A stretch of DNA of 54,143 bases from Prevotella sp. Its GTDB lineage: Bacteria; Bacteroidota; Bacteroidia; Bacteroidales; Bacteroidaceae. Shown here in pieces: positions 8,058 through 17,786 of this stretch. The stretch is from contig JAFPME010000008.1 in NCBI GenBank assembly GCA_017402445.1, positions 1 through 54,143 on the forward strand, read 5' to 3'. Numbering within the stretch: position 1 is the stretch's first letter; each line of letters starts with the position of its first letter. Both the position numbers and the translations under genes were made by a program. The notes beneath the pieces are model-generated. The model saw nothing but the letters and a program-made list of their open reading frames with translations. It made no database searches and was not told the origin of the DNA.

Positions 8058-8797
8058 CCAGTGAGCTTTTCTTTGATGATTTTTGTGGCATTGCTTTGAA
8101 ACATCATACGCTCCAGCTCATAAACACGCGTTATCTCAAAGTAAATGGTGGGCTTGATGTAGTATTCGCTCAGTTTGCTCAGCGTGAAAACGTCGCAACA
8201 GGCTGTGGCCGACTGCGTGTCGTACTCCCATAGTTCCAGATAATAGCGCATGAAATTGTATTCGTCGCTCACCTTTGTCACGTAGAACGGATGCGCTTCC
8301 GAACCGTCGCCCGTCGCGGCTATGGTGTTGAAGATGCGCATAGCCCTGCGAAAGTAAGGCTTGGCATCCTCTACTGGTGCGCCGCTGGCCTGCACGGTGG
8401 AGTCTTTGGCCATCTCTGTCAGCACGATTCCCGCGCTGATCAATGCATCGAGGTTCAGCGGGTTGATGGAAAGAATGCTCTTTGCCGTGGCCAGTCTGTT
8501 CGCTTGCTCGCCGCTTCTCGCCTGCTTGTTCATCTCCAACACCAAGGTTTCTTCCGCATCGTTGGTGAGAAACGACTGGCCGTAAAAGGCCAGAATACGC
8601 TCCCTTTTGGTCAGCGTGGTGTCCAAAGTGGCGGCCGACAGTCTGGCCACCAAGTCTTTCACGCGCTGTGGGTTGTCATTCACCTCTTGCCGGATGTGCT
8701 TCCAGTCAACAGGAATCATCTCTCTTTCTTGCGCAGCAAGATTGGCTGCACAGAGCAGCATGCAAACAAAAGCAATTAATTGTTTCATCTTTTTCAT
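8039..8797 (-). CDS. DUF4919-like secreted protein
   Basis: 252 aa with a signal peptide (MKKMKQLIAFVCMLLCAANLAAQ; MKQLIAF at 8788 is an alternative start). The helical mature protein resembles DUF4919 proteins of Bacteroidales, with ILAFYGQSF and a TPR-like region INPLNLDALISAGIVLTEMA. It is predicted to be periplasmic. The function is unknown. It is convergent with the DUF2490 gene, and the two stops overlap. Confidence 0.7.
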   Translation of the reverse strand: MKKMKQLIAFVCMLLCAANLAAQEREMIPVDWKHIRQEVNDNPQRVKDLVARLSAATLDTTLTKRERILAFYGQSFLTNDAEETLVLEMNKQARSGEQANRLATAKSILSINPLNLDALISAGIVLTEMAKDSTVQASGAPVEDAKPYFRRAMRIFNTIAATGDGSEAHPFYVTKVSDEYNFMRYYLELWEYDTQSATACCDVFTLSKLSEYYIKPTIYFEITRVYELERMMFQSNATKIIKEKLTGQNLNL

Positions 8798-8828
8798 TTG
8801 TATTATTTCTGACAGATACTATTGTCTA

Positions 8829-9836
8829 CTATCTTTGTCCTTCTAAAATGCTTTTTTCCAAGTCTTCCAACATCTTTAAGTCTTCGGCATCTGCATCTTG
8901 AGCATCAAGTTGCTTACGCTTGGCATTGAAGATGTCGTATCTACTGCGAACTATTTCTTCTGCTTCAGCATTGGATATAGAGCCTTTACCTTGCAGGATG
9001 TCTTTCTCTTGGAAAGTCAGCAAATTATCTACGTTCTTTCGCCAGTAGTCGAGCGTCAGGTCACGACGGCCTTTAACGCGCTCTTCTGCACTGGTCAAAA
9101 AGATGTCGACGAGTCGGTTTAGTGAATCAATCTCTGGGTCTTGCAGATAGTTTTTTGCAATGATGACATCGCCTTTGCGCACTATGCTGCCTTTCCAAGT
9201 GGTTAGCCCCATATTCGGCTGGCTGGCATCTGCGCGAGCAACTATCAGTTCTGCGGCTGTCTGATGAGTGATGGCATACAGCAGTTTGTTCTGTGTCTCG
9301 GCAAAGAACATCTGTGTGGCTTTATCATTCTTGTCATAGTCGCTGCTGAGTGCAAAGAGATCGCGCACCTTCTGATAGAACCGCTTCTCCGAAGCACGAA
9401 TATCGCGGATGCGAAATAGCAGTTCATCAAAGTAGTCTGGGCGACCATCAGGATTCTTCAGCCGCTCATCATCCATAGTGAAACCCTTTATGAGATATTC
9501 TGTTAGGTGTTCTGTCGCCCACTGTCTAAACTGTGTTCCTCGCAGTCCGCGAACACGATAGCCCACGGCAATAATCATCTCCAAAGAGTAGAAAACCACA
9601 TTGTAGTTCTTACCATCAGCGGCAGTAGTCAAGAAATCTTTGACAACTGAAATTTTGTTTAACTCTCTATCTTTCAGAATGTTGATGATATGATAACTAA
9701 TGGTTTGCTTCGAGGTGGCAAAAAGTTCTGCCATCTGCTGTTGGTTCAGCCATATCTTGCCATCCTTGGCATAGAGAGCCACCGATGCACGGCCGTCTGC
9801 TGTCCGATAAATGATGATATTCTGTTGTTCGTCCAT
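8829..9836 (-). CDS. RhuM family protein
   Basis: 335 aa. The N-terminal half matches the RhuM ('virulence protein RhuM') family: WLNQQQMAELFATSKQTISYHI (a helix-turn-helix-like segment), LNKISVVKDFLTTAADGKNYNVVFYSLEMIIAVGYRVR, then RGTQFRQWATEHLTEYLIKGFTMDDERLKNP. The C-terminal half is helical and charged. RhuM genes are scattered and often sit in mobile or defence contexts. The molecular function is not known. The start MDEQQN (9836) is preferred to 9860, where the extension is unlike the family. The codons look more AT-rich than in neighbouring genes, which suggests transfer. It begins 26 nt after the yifB stop on the same strand. Confidence 0.85.
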   Translation of the reverse strand: MDEQQNIIIYRTADGRASVALYAKDGKIWLNQQQMAELFATSKQTISYHIINILKDRELNKISVVKDFLTTAADGKNYNVVFYSLEMIIAVGYRVRGLRGTQFRQWATEHLTEYLIKGFTMDDERLKNPDGRPDYFDELLFRIRDIRASEKRFYQKVRDLFALSSDYDKNDKATQMFFAETQNKLLYAITHQTAAELIVARADASQPNMGLTTWKGSIVRKGDVIIAKNYLQDPEIDSLNRLVDIFLTSAEERVKGRRDLTLDYWRKNVDNLLTFQEKDILQGKGSISNAEAEEIVRSRYDIFNAKRKQLDAQDADAEDLKMLEDLEKSILEGQR

Positions 9837-9862
9837 CCTTTTATATATAATCAAATTCACAA

Positions 9863-11434
<1,572 letters not shown>

Positions 11435-11466
11435 GTTTGTCAGGTATTACGATGAATGTGTGAATG

Positions 11467-11474
11467 CAAATATA
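11467..11474 (-). promoter_or_regulatory. -7 box upstream of yifB
   Basis: TATATTTG on the minus strand, 32 nt before the yifB ATG. No clear -33 box is visible at the normal distance. Confidence 0.45.
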
Positions 11475-11528
11475 CGCTTTTTTTTGCATTCGGCATGTAT
11501 CTCGGCCGGAAAAACCGAGCGGGCAGGC

Positions 11529-11563
11529 AAAAAAATGTCCCTGTCTTTCCGGCAGACAGGGAC
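11529..11563 (-). terminator. Rho-independent terminator of the thioredoxin-fold gene
   Basis: A perfect 10-bp stem (11537-11546 with 11554-11563, 7-nt loop) is followed on the minus strand by a run of T (11529-11535 read in reverse). It starts 8 nt after the stop codon at 11572 and separates this unit from yifB. Confidence 0.85.
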
Positions 11564-11571
11564 AGTATGTG

Positions 11572-12573
11572 TTATTTCAGCATCTCTTCCAGTTTCTTCT
11601 TCAGGTCGTCGGCCACCAGCCCGTGGGCCACAATCTTGCCCGAAGCGTCGATAACGATGTTGTCGGGAATGGAGGACAGCCCCAGTTTTTCCATCAGCGG
11701 GCTCTCGAACATCTGCTCGTCGCACACCGTAGGCCACGGCAGCGAGTCGCGTTTCAGGTAGTTCTCGCAGTCGCGTTTGTTCCCGTCGATGTTGATGCCC
11801 AGCACAGCCAGCTGGGAGCCGTGGTCCTTCTTCACGGCCCGGATGCGCCGCAGCACGTCCTGACTCTCGTAGTTCCACGTGCTCCATACGTTGATGACAG
11901 CCACCTTGCCGCGAAGGTCGGCTCCCGAGACGCTGCGCCCGTTTACGGCCGTCGCCGTAAAGGAAGGCAGCTTCTTGCCCACCATCGACCCCCTGAGCAC
12001 GTCCACGCTCTTCTTCAGTCGCAGCAGGTCGCCGTTCTTCGGCTGCGCCTTGATGAGTTTGTCTATCAGTGCCGATGCCTTGTCGTAGTTGGGTGTGGAC
12101 GTCTGGATGAAGTAGCGGCGCACCAAATAGTTGCTCACGATGCTCTCTGGATGGTCGCCGATGAACATCTCAGCCTTCTGGACTGCTTCGGGGGGCGAAG
12201 CGTTCAGGATCATCTTGCGGAAGCTGTTCATCAGCTCGTTCTGCTTCGTTCCCTCGACGGTCATTTCTTTCAGGTGCGAAGCGTCGGCCTTGATGTTCAC
12301 CTTCTCGCCCGGTTCGGCGAAGATGGGCTGCTCAGAGAAATTGGGAAACACCAGCATGAGCGTCGACGGATGGCTGCACGGCGTGTCGTAGACAAAGCGT
12401 CCGCCCTCGATGCGTATGGTGTCTAAGCTCGCGATGGCCCCGTCGGTGCTGTAGACATAGAACTCACCCTGGTTCAGGTTGAGGAACTGCCCTTCAATCT
12501 TGAAGTGTCCGCTCTTCGTTCCACACGAAACCAGAACCAGGGTGATGGATAATATGGTCAGTAATCGCTTCAT
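11572..12573 (-). CDS. Thioredoxin-fold lipoprotein (DUF4369-type N terminus), lacking the CxxC motif
   Basis: 333 aa with a lipoprotein signal (lipobox LVLVSC, Cys near 17). Residues about 25-120 resemble the DUF4369 domain of Bacteroidetes disulfide-exchange lipoproteins, and residues about 195-330 form a TlpA/AhpC-like thioredoxin domain (VGKKLPSFTATAVNG, LRGKVAVINVWSTW). Where family members have WCxxC this protein reads WNYES, so both redox cysteines are absent. The later cis-Pro region (SSIPDNIVID) is kept. It probably has a non-redox role at the envelope. It is cotranscribed with the OmpA/TPR lipoprotein gene (29-nt gap) and has a strong terminator. Confidence 0.82.
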   Translation of the reverse strand: MKRLLTILSITLVLVSCGTKSGHFKIEGQFLNLNQGEFYVYSTDGAIASLDTIRIEGGRFVYDTPCSHPSTLMLVFPNFSEQPIFAEPGEKVNIKADASHLKEMTVEGTKQNELMNSFRKMILNASPPEAVQKAEMFIGDHPESIVSNYLVRRYFIQTSTPNYDKASALIDKLIKAQPKNGDLLRLKKSVDVLRGSMVGKKLPSFTATAVNGRSVSGADLRGKVAVINVWSTWNYESQDVLRRIRAVKKDHGSQLAVLGINIDGNKRDCENYLKRDSLPWPTVCDEQMFESPLMEKLGLSSIPDNIVIDASGKIVAHGLVADDLKKKLEEMLK

Positions 12574-12602
12574 TCTGTAGGAAGACGTTAGCGATTGCCT
12601 TT

Positions 12603-14282
12603 TTACTTGCTTACCTTGACGAGCTCAAGGTCCTTTGCTGCATACGAGGAAAGGCTCGGGTCAAGCTGCAGGGCCTGCTGCAGGAACTGGCCTGCGGCGG
12701 CGGTGTTGCCCTGACGGGCGGCGGTGATGGCCTGCAGATAGCTGGTCAGTCCGTCCTTGTTCTTGATGCCTTTGAGCACGACCTCGGCCGTGGCGTAGTT
12801 CTTGTTGAGCAGCTCAGCCAGACCGGCCGTGTTGTTCGATGCGTTAGCCAGGTTGCGTGCAGCCTCGGCATAGTTGCCCTTGGCGATGGCCAGCGCGCCG
12901 AGCACGTTGCTCAGGTTGTTGGCACCCACGGCTTTGGCAATGTAGTTCTCGGCCGTTGCGACGTCGCCGTTCTGCAGAGCGATGAGACCCAGGTTGGCGT
13001 TTGCCTCGGGTGCGTTCGTCATCACGTTGAAGGCGCGGCCCAGGAAGTCGCGGGCAGCGCTGTTGTCGCCCTTGTTGAAGGCCAGCACAGCCAGGTTGTT
13101 CAGCGCGCGGTAGTCGGCGGGGTTCTGGGCGGCAGCCGTTCTGTAGATGGCTTCCTGCTGTTTGACGTCGTTGGTGAGCGTGGCAGCGTAGAGCAGCTCT
13201 TCAGCATTCAGCTGGGTGGGGTCTGCCTGGTACTGCTGTTGTATCTGTGCGTCGGTGCGACCGATCACATCGTAGTTGATGATGAGGCGGCTGCGGCGCA
13301 GTTCGGGCAGGATGCCGTCGGCCAGTTCGCGGTAGCCGGCGCTCATGTTGCGTATCTGGCGCTCGCGTTCCTCCGGATCCTTATACATGGACAGCACGCG
13401 CAGGATGACATCCTTGTCCTGGATGTTGCTGGCCTGCACCAGTTTCTGGAAGCCGTCCCAGTCTTCTGCCGTGTAGCGGGTGTCTACGTCGCCCACCATC
13501 TTGTTCTTGTTCAGCTGGTCGTTCACGTAGTCTGCAGCCACGTCCTGACGCTTGTTGGCCAGACGGTCGTTGAACGTATAGGAGCCTTCGGGCGATGCGT
13601 AGCCCAGCACCTCGATGTTCTTCAGCGACAGCTTCTCGCTCTCGCGGTTGATCTTGCGCAGCATTTCCACGAACTCGCTGATGGAATTGCTCTTCAGCTC
13701 GCTCTTGCGGAGGTTAGCCTGGTTGACGAGGAACTTGATCTGGGCCTCCTGCTTGTGGGCCACTATCTGCTTGAACGAGTCGGGAGCAATGCAACCGCCC
13801 GTCGATGTGAGTGCACGCTTGTAGAGTTCGGATGTGGCGATGACGCCGTTGGCCACCTTCACGGCCGGTATGCTCACCGACTTGTTGCCCACGCGGGCGT
13901 TGAAAGTCAGGTAGAGGTCGCTCTGCTGCATGGTTGGAACGTAGTCGAAGCTCGTCTTCATGGTGTAGTTGCCACCCACCTTGTACGATATGGTCTGGTC
14001 GTTGCCCTGCACCTTCTCGCCCTGGAACGTGGCGCCCTGTCCGCGATAGACCTCGCCCGTGCTGGTGCGCAGTTCGGGAATGACGCTCACCACGGCCTTC
14101 TTCTTCATGTACTTCTCGGGGAATTTGCCGTTGATGGTGGCAGGCACTTTGCCAGCCTCGGTCTCAAGCGGCTTCGGAACAACGTTGAAATTGTCGGCCG
14201 ACAATGCTCCCATCTTGCCAGAGCACGATGTCATTGCCAGAAGACCGACAGCTGATACGAATAAAACAAAATTTTTGCGCAT
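12603..14282 (-). CDS. Lipoprotein with OmpA-like and tetratricopeptide domains
   Basis: 559 aa. A lipoprotein signal ends at LLAMTSC. After a beta-rich N-terminal domain (to about 200) comes an OmpA-like stretch, EVLGYASPEGSYTFNDRLANKR, with the peptidoglycan-binding pattern, at about 245-300. The C-terminal third is a chain of TPR-like helical pairs (NPADYRALNNLAVLAFNKGD, APEANANLGLIALQNGDVATAE). It is probably tied to the outer membrane and cell wall as a scaffold. The start MRKNFVLF at 14282 lies 23 nt after the tRNA-Leu 3' end. The longer frame upstream reads through the tRNA and is rejected. No separate promoter is visible between them. Confidence 0.8.
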   Translation of the reverse strand: MRKNFVLFVSAVGLLAMTSCSGKMGALSADNFNVVPKPLETEAGKVPATINGKFPEKYMKKKAVVSVIPELRTSTGEVYRGQGATFQGEKVQGNDQTISYKVGGNYTMKTSFDYVPTMQQSDLYLTFNARVGNKSVSIPAVKVANGVIATSELYKRALTSTGGCIAPDSFKQIVAHKQEAQIKFLVNQANLRKSELKSNSISEFVEMLRKINRESEKLSLKNIEVLGYASPEGSYTFNDRLANKRQDVAADYVNDQLNKNKMVGDVDTRYTAEDWDGFQKLVQASNIQDKDVILRVLSMYKDPEERERQIRNMSAGYRELADGILPELRRSRLIINYDVIGRTDAQIQQQYQADPTQLNAEELLYAATLTNDVKQQEAIYRTAAAQNPADYRALNNLAVLAFNKGDNSAARDFLGRAFNVMTNAPEANANLGLIALQNGDVATAENYIAKAVGANNLSNVLGALAIAKGNYAEAARNLANASNNTAGLAELLNKNYATAEVVLKGIKNKDGLTSYLQAITAARQGNTAAAGQFLQQALQLDPSLSSYAAKDLELVKVSK

Positions 14283-14305
14283 AATTATGTTAAGAATTAG
14301 AAAGG

Positions 14306-14391
14306 TGCCGCGAGCGGGACTCGAACCCGCACGACCATTCCTGGTCAAGGGATTTTAAGTCCCTCGTGTCTACCAATTCCACCATTGCGGC
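14306..14391 (-). tRNA. tRNA-Leu (anticodon UAA)
   Basis: 86 nt. The minus strand folds into a class II tRNA: acceptor arm GCCGCAA with TCGCGGC (one A-C mismatch), D-loop GGAATTGGTAGAC, anticodon arm AGGGA-CTTAAAA-TCCCT with anticodon UAA, a long variable arm, and T-arm GCGGGTTCGAGTCCCGC. The discriminator is A (14306). The next genomic bases are CCT, so CCA is not fully encoded. Confidence 0.95.
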
Positions 14392-14425
14392 CTAAGGTGA
14401 GCATGTCTGCTCTGCAAAAACAATG

Positions 14426-14457
14426 CAAAGATACGGCTATTTATCCTAACTGCCAAA
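14426..14457 (-). promoter_or_regulatory. Promoter of tRNA-Leu and probably the OmpA/TPR operon
   Basis: Minus strand TTTG (14454-14457), 20-bp spacer, TATCTTTG (14426-14433). This is a full consensus promoter about 30 nt before the tRNA 5' end. Confidence 0.8.
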
Positions 14458-14591
14458 CATTTTGCACATTTTAAGAATAAAGACTGCGGACTTGAAATGG
14501 ATGGATAAAGGTTGCGGCACGGTCGCAACATGCGTGATGATGGCGTTTTCAGGACTGTTCGGGCTTTTCAAACAGAAGGCTCCAAAGGTGA

Positions 14592-14767
14592 TGGGCGTCC
14601 GTTCCCACTTGCCAAAAGATGCGCTCCCGCCTGCCTGAAGACTCGTTCCGGCATGCCAACCGGCTGGTCACGCTTTGCCATTTCACTGATATTGCCGCGC
14701 AATCTCACTGATTTTGCCGTGCAATCTCACTGACATTGCTGCGCAATTTCACTGAAACGGCATCTCT
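14592..14767. repeat. 22-bp periodic array C
   Basis: Three clear consecutive 22-bp units start at 14680, 14702 and 14724, with centre TYACTGA and ends gccgcgca, gccgtgca, gctgcgca. A partial fourth unit starts at 14746. Upstream, TGCC recurs at 22-bp steps (14610, 14632, 14654, 14676), so the phase may extend left to 14592 with diverged units. Arms such as GCAAT/ATTGC surround the centre. It occupies most of the 585-bp gap between tRNA-Leu and the M15 gene. The rest of that gap, apart from the tRNA promoter, shows nothing I recognise. The sequence TGTTATACACAT lies downstream at 14889-14900. Confidence 0.75.
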
Positions 14768-14940
14768 GCCCGGCCTCGCAGTCACCTCTGCGCGGCTGTT
14801 CCGGCAGGCCAGCGGCAGCCTTCGGGCAGCCGCCGTGCGCGGTGAAAGCACAGGATGGGGAGAACGGCAGTGCAAGCGAAAGGACAGGTGTTATACACAT
14901 CATGATACAGGTGATGCTTTTTTTCGGCGGCTGTTTTTCG

Positions 14941-14948
14941 TACTTTTG
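14941..14948 (+). promoter_or_regulatory. -7 box of the M15 peptidase gene
   Basis: TACTTTTG matches TAnnTTTG and lies 28 nt before the ATG. The upstream T-rich stretch offers only a weak -33 element. Confidence 0.5.
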
Positions 14949-14976
14949 CACCCGTACCTTTAATAATCATCGTATC

Positions 14977-15426
14977 ATGGAACAGAAAAAGAATGAAGAA
15001 GTATGGTTGTCTGAACATTTCAGACTGAGTGAATTCACACGTAGCGGCATGGCCATCCGCCTGCGACTGGCGAACGAACCGTCGGCCGAGGCGGTGGAAA
15101 ACCTGCGGCAGCTGTGCGAGCATGTGCTGGAACCGCTCAGGAGGCGCTTCGGGGTGCTCCGCGTGACGAGCGGCTACCGCTGCGAACGGCTCAACCAGGC
15201 GGTGGGCGGCGCGCGTAACAGCCGCCATCTGACGGGCAATGCCGCCGACCTGCACGTGTCGTCGTCGGAAGTAGGGGAGAAGATGTACCGTTTCGCGCAG
15301 GAGCATCTCGACTTCGACGAGCTGCTCTACGAGCATCGGCGGTCCACCGGCACCCGCTGGCTGCACGTCAGCTACATGTCCGCCGGGCGCAACCGTCGGC
15401 GCACGGGGCGGATCATCCTGCGGTAG
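14977..15426 (+). CDS. M15A-type peptidase (D-Ala-D-Ala carboxypeptidase-like)
   Basis: 149 aa, compact, no signal peptide. Zinc-peptidase M15A features: HFRLSEFTRSGMA at the N terminus, VTSGYRCERLNQAVGG, then the metal ligands in SRHLTGNAADLHV (His and Asp) and the final WLHVSY (His). Such proteins cut peptidoglycan cross-links; many relatives are phage endolysins or sit beside HU and 'smalltalk' genes in Bacteroidetes. The start MEQKKNEE follows the -7 box. The frame is open further upstream but there it crosses the repeat region. Its position behind an array and TGTTATACACAT resembles the smalltalk locus at 43.2 kb. Confidence 0.88.
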   Translation: MEQKKNEEVWLSEHFRLSEFTRSGMAIRLRLANEPSAEAVENLRQLCEHVLEPLRRRFGVLRVTSGYRCERLNQAVGGARNSRHLTGNAADLHVSSSEVGEKMYRFAQEHLDFDELLYEHRRSTGTRWLHVSYMSAGRNRRRTGRIILR

Positions 15427-15486
15427 TGCGGCTCTTTTTGAAACGGCAAAAAGCAGGTGCGTATCTTCGGGAGCTGCTGCCCGGGG

Positions 15487-16188
15487 TCACAGTGACAAGT
15501 GGGTGATGGCGCAAAAGAGGAACCAGACGACGGGCACAAGCAGTGCGGGCAGGAGGTTGAGCACCTTGCAGTCCTTCAGATTGAGCAGCGAGAGTCCGGA
15601 ACCCGTGATGAGGAGTCCGCCAACGATGAGCAGTTCGGCCATGAGTGCATCGCTGACGGCTGTGCTGGAGAGCTGCGCCACGAGGTAGAACATGCCCTGC
15701 CAGCAGAAGAGCACGGGCGCGGCGAGCACCATTCCGATGCCGTAGGTGGAGGCGAAGATGGTGGACGACACGAAGTCGAGCGTGGCGTTTGTGAAGAGGA
15801 AGGTGTTGTCGCCGCGCAAGGCGCTGATGACGGGTCCGAGCATGGAGAGCGGTCCGATGCAGTAGAGCAGTATGGCGGTGGCGAGCCCGTCGGCAAGACT
15901 CTTGCCGTTGCTGCCCTTCGAGCGTTTGTCGACGGCCCTTTTGAATCGTCCGTCGATGTCGATGGCTGTACCGACTACGCCCCCTACGGCGAGTGCCACG
16001 ATGAAGAGCACGGGGTACTGGCTTTTTGCGAAGTTGCTGATGGTGGCGTTGAGCCCGATGGCGAGGCTGGCCAGTCCGAGTCCGTTGTAGAGTGTCTGCT
16101 TGTACTGCTCCTTGATGCCCCTGTGCAGCAGTGTCCCGATGACGGTGCCTGCGATGATGGTGGCAGTGTTGACAATGGTTCCTATCAT
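15487..16188 (-). CDS. DUF554 family membrane protein
   Basis: 233 aa with six to seven hydrophobic segments, beginning MIGTIVNTATIIAGTVIGTLLHRGI, which is characteristic of the YdfK/YqgA (DUF554) family. Other family-like parts are VGTAIDIDGRF and GPLSMLGPVISALRGD. It is an inner-membrane protein of unknown transport or other function. It follows cobQ on the same strand after a 76-nt gap that contains a GC-rich repeat (about 16216-16244), so cotranscription is possible but uncertain. Confidence 0.85.
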   Translation of the reverse strand: MIGTIVNTATIIAGTVIGTLLHRGIKEQYKQTLYNGLGLASLAIGLNATISNFAKSQYPVLFIVALAVGGVVGTAIDIDGRFKRAVDKRSKGSNGKSLADGLATAILLYCIGPLSMLGPVISALRGDNTFLFTNATLDFVSSTIFASTYGIGMVLAAPVLFCWQGMFYLVAQLSSTAVSDALMAELLIVGGLLITGSGLSLLNLKDCKVLNLLPALLVPVVWFLFCAITHLSL

Positions 16189-16264
16189 GTGGTTACAGTG
16201 TTTGGGTTTGGGGTGGAGGCCCCTCCTGACCTCCCCGGTTGAGGAATATGTTGCGGAAAGGGTG

Positions 16265-17773
16265 TTATTGCGGAGTCGTTTGTTCGCTCGTCAGGATGTC
16301 GTACACCTTGTTCATGTCCACGTAGCGGCGTGTTTCGGCGGCCAGGCGGTCGTACTGCTCTTGCTTGTAGGCGGCGTAGTCGAAGTGAGTGCGCTGTTCA
16401 GCCTTCTGCAGGAAGGGCCCGAGCAGGTAGTCGACGACGGAAGCGTTGTCGAGAATGCCGTGGATGTAGGTGCCGAAACAGTGGTCAGAGACGAAGCAGC
16501 CGTCCGGTCGCCCGCCGTCGATGGTGGTCAGTGGGCTGACGGGCACGTTGCTGCCGTCGGGTTGTGTGCGTCCCATGTGGATTTCGTAGCCGTGGCAGGC
16601 GTCAGTCTGGTTGCGGAACGAGAACGAGACCTGCACGGTCCGCTTCTCTCCGCTCATGGTTGTGGAGACGGGCAGCAGTCCGAGTCCGGCCATCTGTTCC
16701 ACGTCGCCCTCCACACGGTCGGGGTCGCAGACCGTGCTGCCCATCATCTGGTAGCCTCCGCAGATGCCCATGACGGTGGCTCCGTCGTGGTGGGCTCGCA
16801 GGATGGCCTGTGCGCATCCGTTGCGCCTGAGCTCCATGAGGTCGCTGATGGTGCTTTTCGATCCGGGCAGGATGATGACGTCGGCCTTGAGCAGCTCTTC
16901 GGTGTTGTTCGTATAGAAAAGATGGACGCGCGGGTCGCGCTCCAGGACGTCGAAGTCGGTGAAGTTGCTGACGTGTCGCAGCAAGACCACGGCCACGTTG
17001 ACGCGTCCGGCCTGTGCGTTGCGGCTTTTCAGTTCGAGCGCCACGGAGTCCTCCTCCTCGATGTGGATGTCGGTGAAGTAGGGCAGCACCCCTAAGACGG
17101 GTATGCCGCAGAGCTGTTCGAGCATGCGGCGGCCCTCGTCGAAGAGCGACGCGTCGCCACGGAACTTGTTGACGATGATTCCCTTGACGCGGCAGCGCTC
17201 TTCGGGCGTCAGGAGCATGAGCGTTCCGTAGACGCTGGCGAAGACTCCGCCGCGGTCGATGTCGGCCACGAGGATGACATCGGCCCCGGCGTAGATGGCC
17301 ATGCTCATGTTGACGAGGTCGCGGTGGCGCAGGTTGATCTCAGCGATGCTGCCCGCGCCCTCCATGACGATGGGGTTGTAGCGCGCCGCCAGCCGGTCGA
17401 AGGCGCGGTGAGCCTCTTCGCGCAGCTCGCGCCGATCATCGCCGAAGTATTCACGCGCACTCTGGTTGCCGACAGGTCGACCGTTGAGCACCACCTGCGA
17501 CGTGTGGTCGGAGTTGGGCTTCAGCAGGATGGGGTTCATGTCGGTGTGGCACAGGACGCCTGCTGCCTCGGCCTGTACGGCCTGCGCCCGTCCTATTTCC
17601 AGTCCGTCGGGTGTGGCGTATGAGTTGAGGGCCATGTTCTGCGCCTTGAAGGGTGCCGGATGGTAGCCGTCCTGCCTGAAGATGCGGCAGAACGCGGTGG
17701 CGACGATGCTTTTTCCGACGTCGCTGCCTGTTCCTGCGAACATGACTGGATGAAGTTTCTTGGGTGTTTGCAT
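16265..17773 (-). CDS. cobQ: Cobyric acid synthase CobQ
   Basis: 502 aa. Amidates four side chains (b, d, e, g) of adenosylcobyrinic acid a,c-diamide with glutamine and ATP. N-terminal P-loop ATPase: VMFAGTGSDVGKSIVATAFCRI, FKAQNMALNSY and DIDRGGVFAS. C-terminal class I glutaminase with nucleophile Cys in VMGICGGYQMMG near 330 and the His of YIHGILDN. Full length. The start is MQTPKKLHPVM (17773), 13 nt after the permease stop, giving a binding protein-permease-cobQ operon. The upstream in-frame ATG at 17815 would overlap the permease gene. Confidence 0.94.
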   Translation of the reverse strand: MQTPKKLHPVMFAGTGSDVGKSIVATAFCRIFRQDGYHPAPFKAQNMALNSYATPDGLEIGRAQAVQAEAAGVLCHTDMNPILLKPNSDHTSQVVLNGRPVGNQSAREYFGDDRRELREEAHRAFDRLAARYNPIVMEGAGSIAEINLRHRDLVNMSMAIYAGADVILVADIDRGGVFASVYGTLMLLTPEERCRVKGIIVNKFRGDASLFDEGRRMLEQLCGIPVLGVLPYFTDIHIEEEDSVALELKSRNAQAGRVNVAVVLLRHVSNFTDFDVLERDPRVHLFYTNNTEELLKADVIILPGSKSTISDLMELRRNGCAQAILRAHHDGATVMGICGGYQMMGSTVCDPDRVEGDVEQMAGLGLLPVSTTMSGEKRTVQVSFSFRNQTDACHGYEIHMGRTQPDGSNVPVSPLTTIDGGRPDGCFVSDHCFGTYIHGILDNASVVDYLLGPFLQKAEQRTHFDYAAYKQEQYDRLAAETRRYVDMNKVYDILTSEQTTPQ

Positions 17774-17786
17774 GCGGAAGGAGGTC

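Noticed and set aside
13239-14255. 338-codon plus-strand ORF opposite the OmpA/TPR gene
   Set aside because: It is a shadow of the GC-rich coding strand; the opposite frame has a lipoprotein signal and clear domains.
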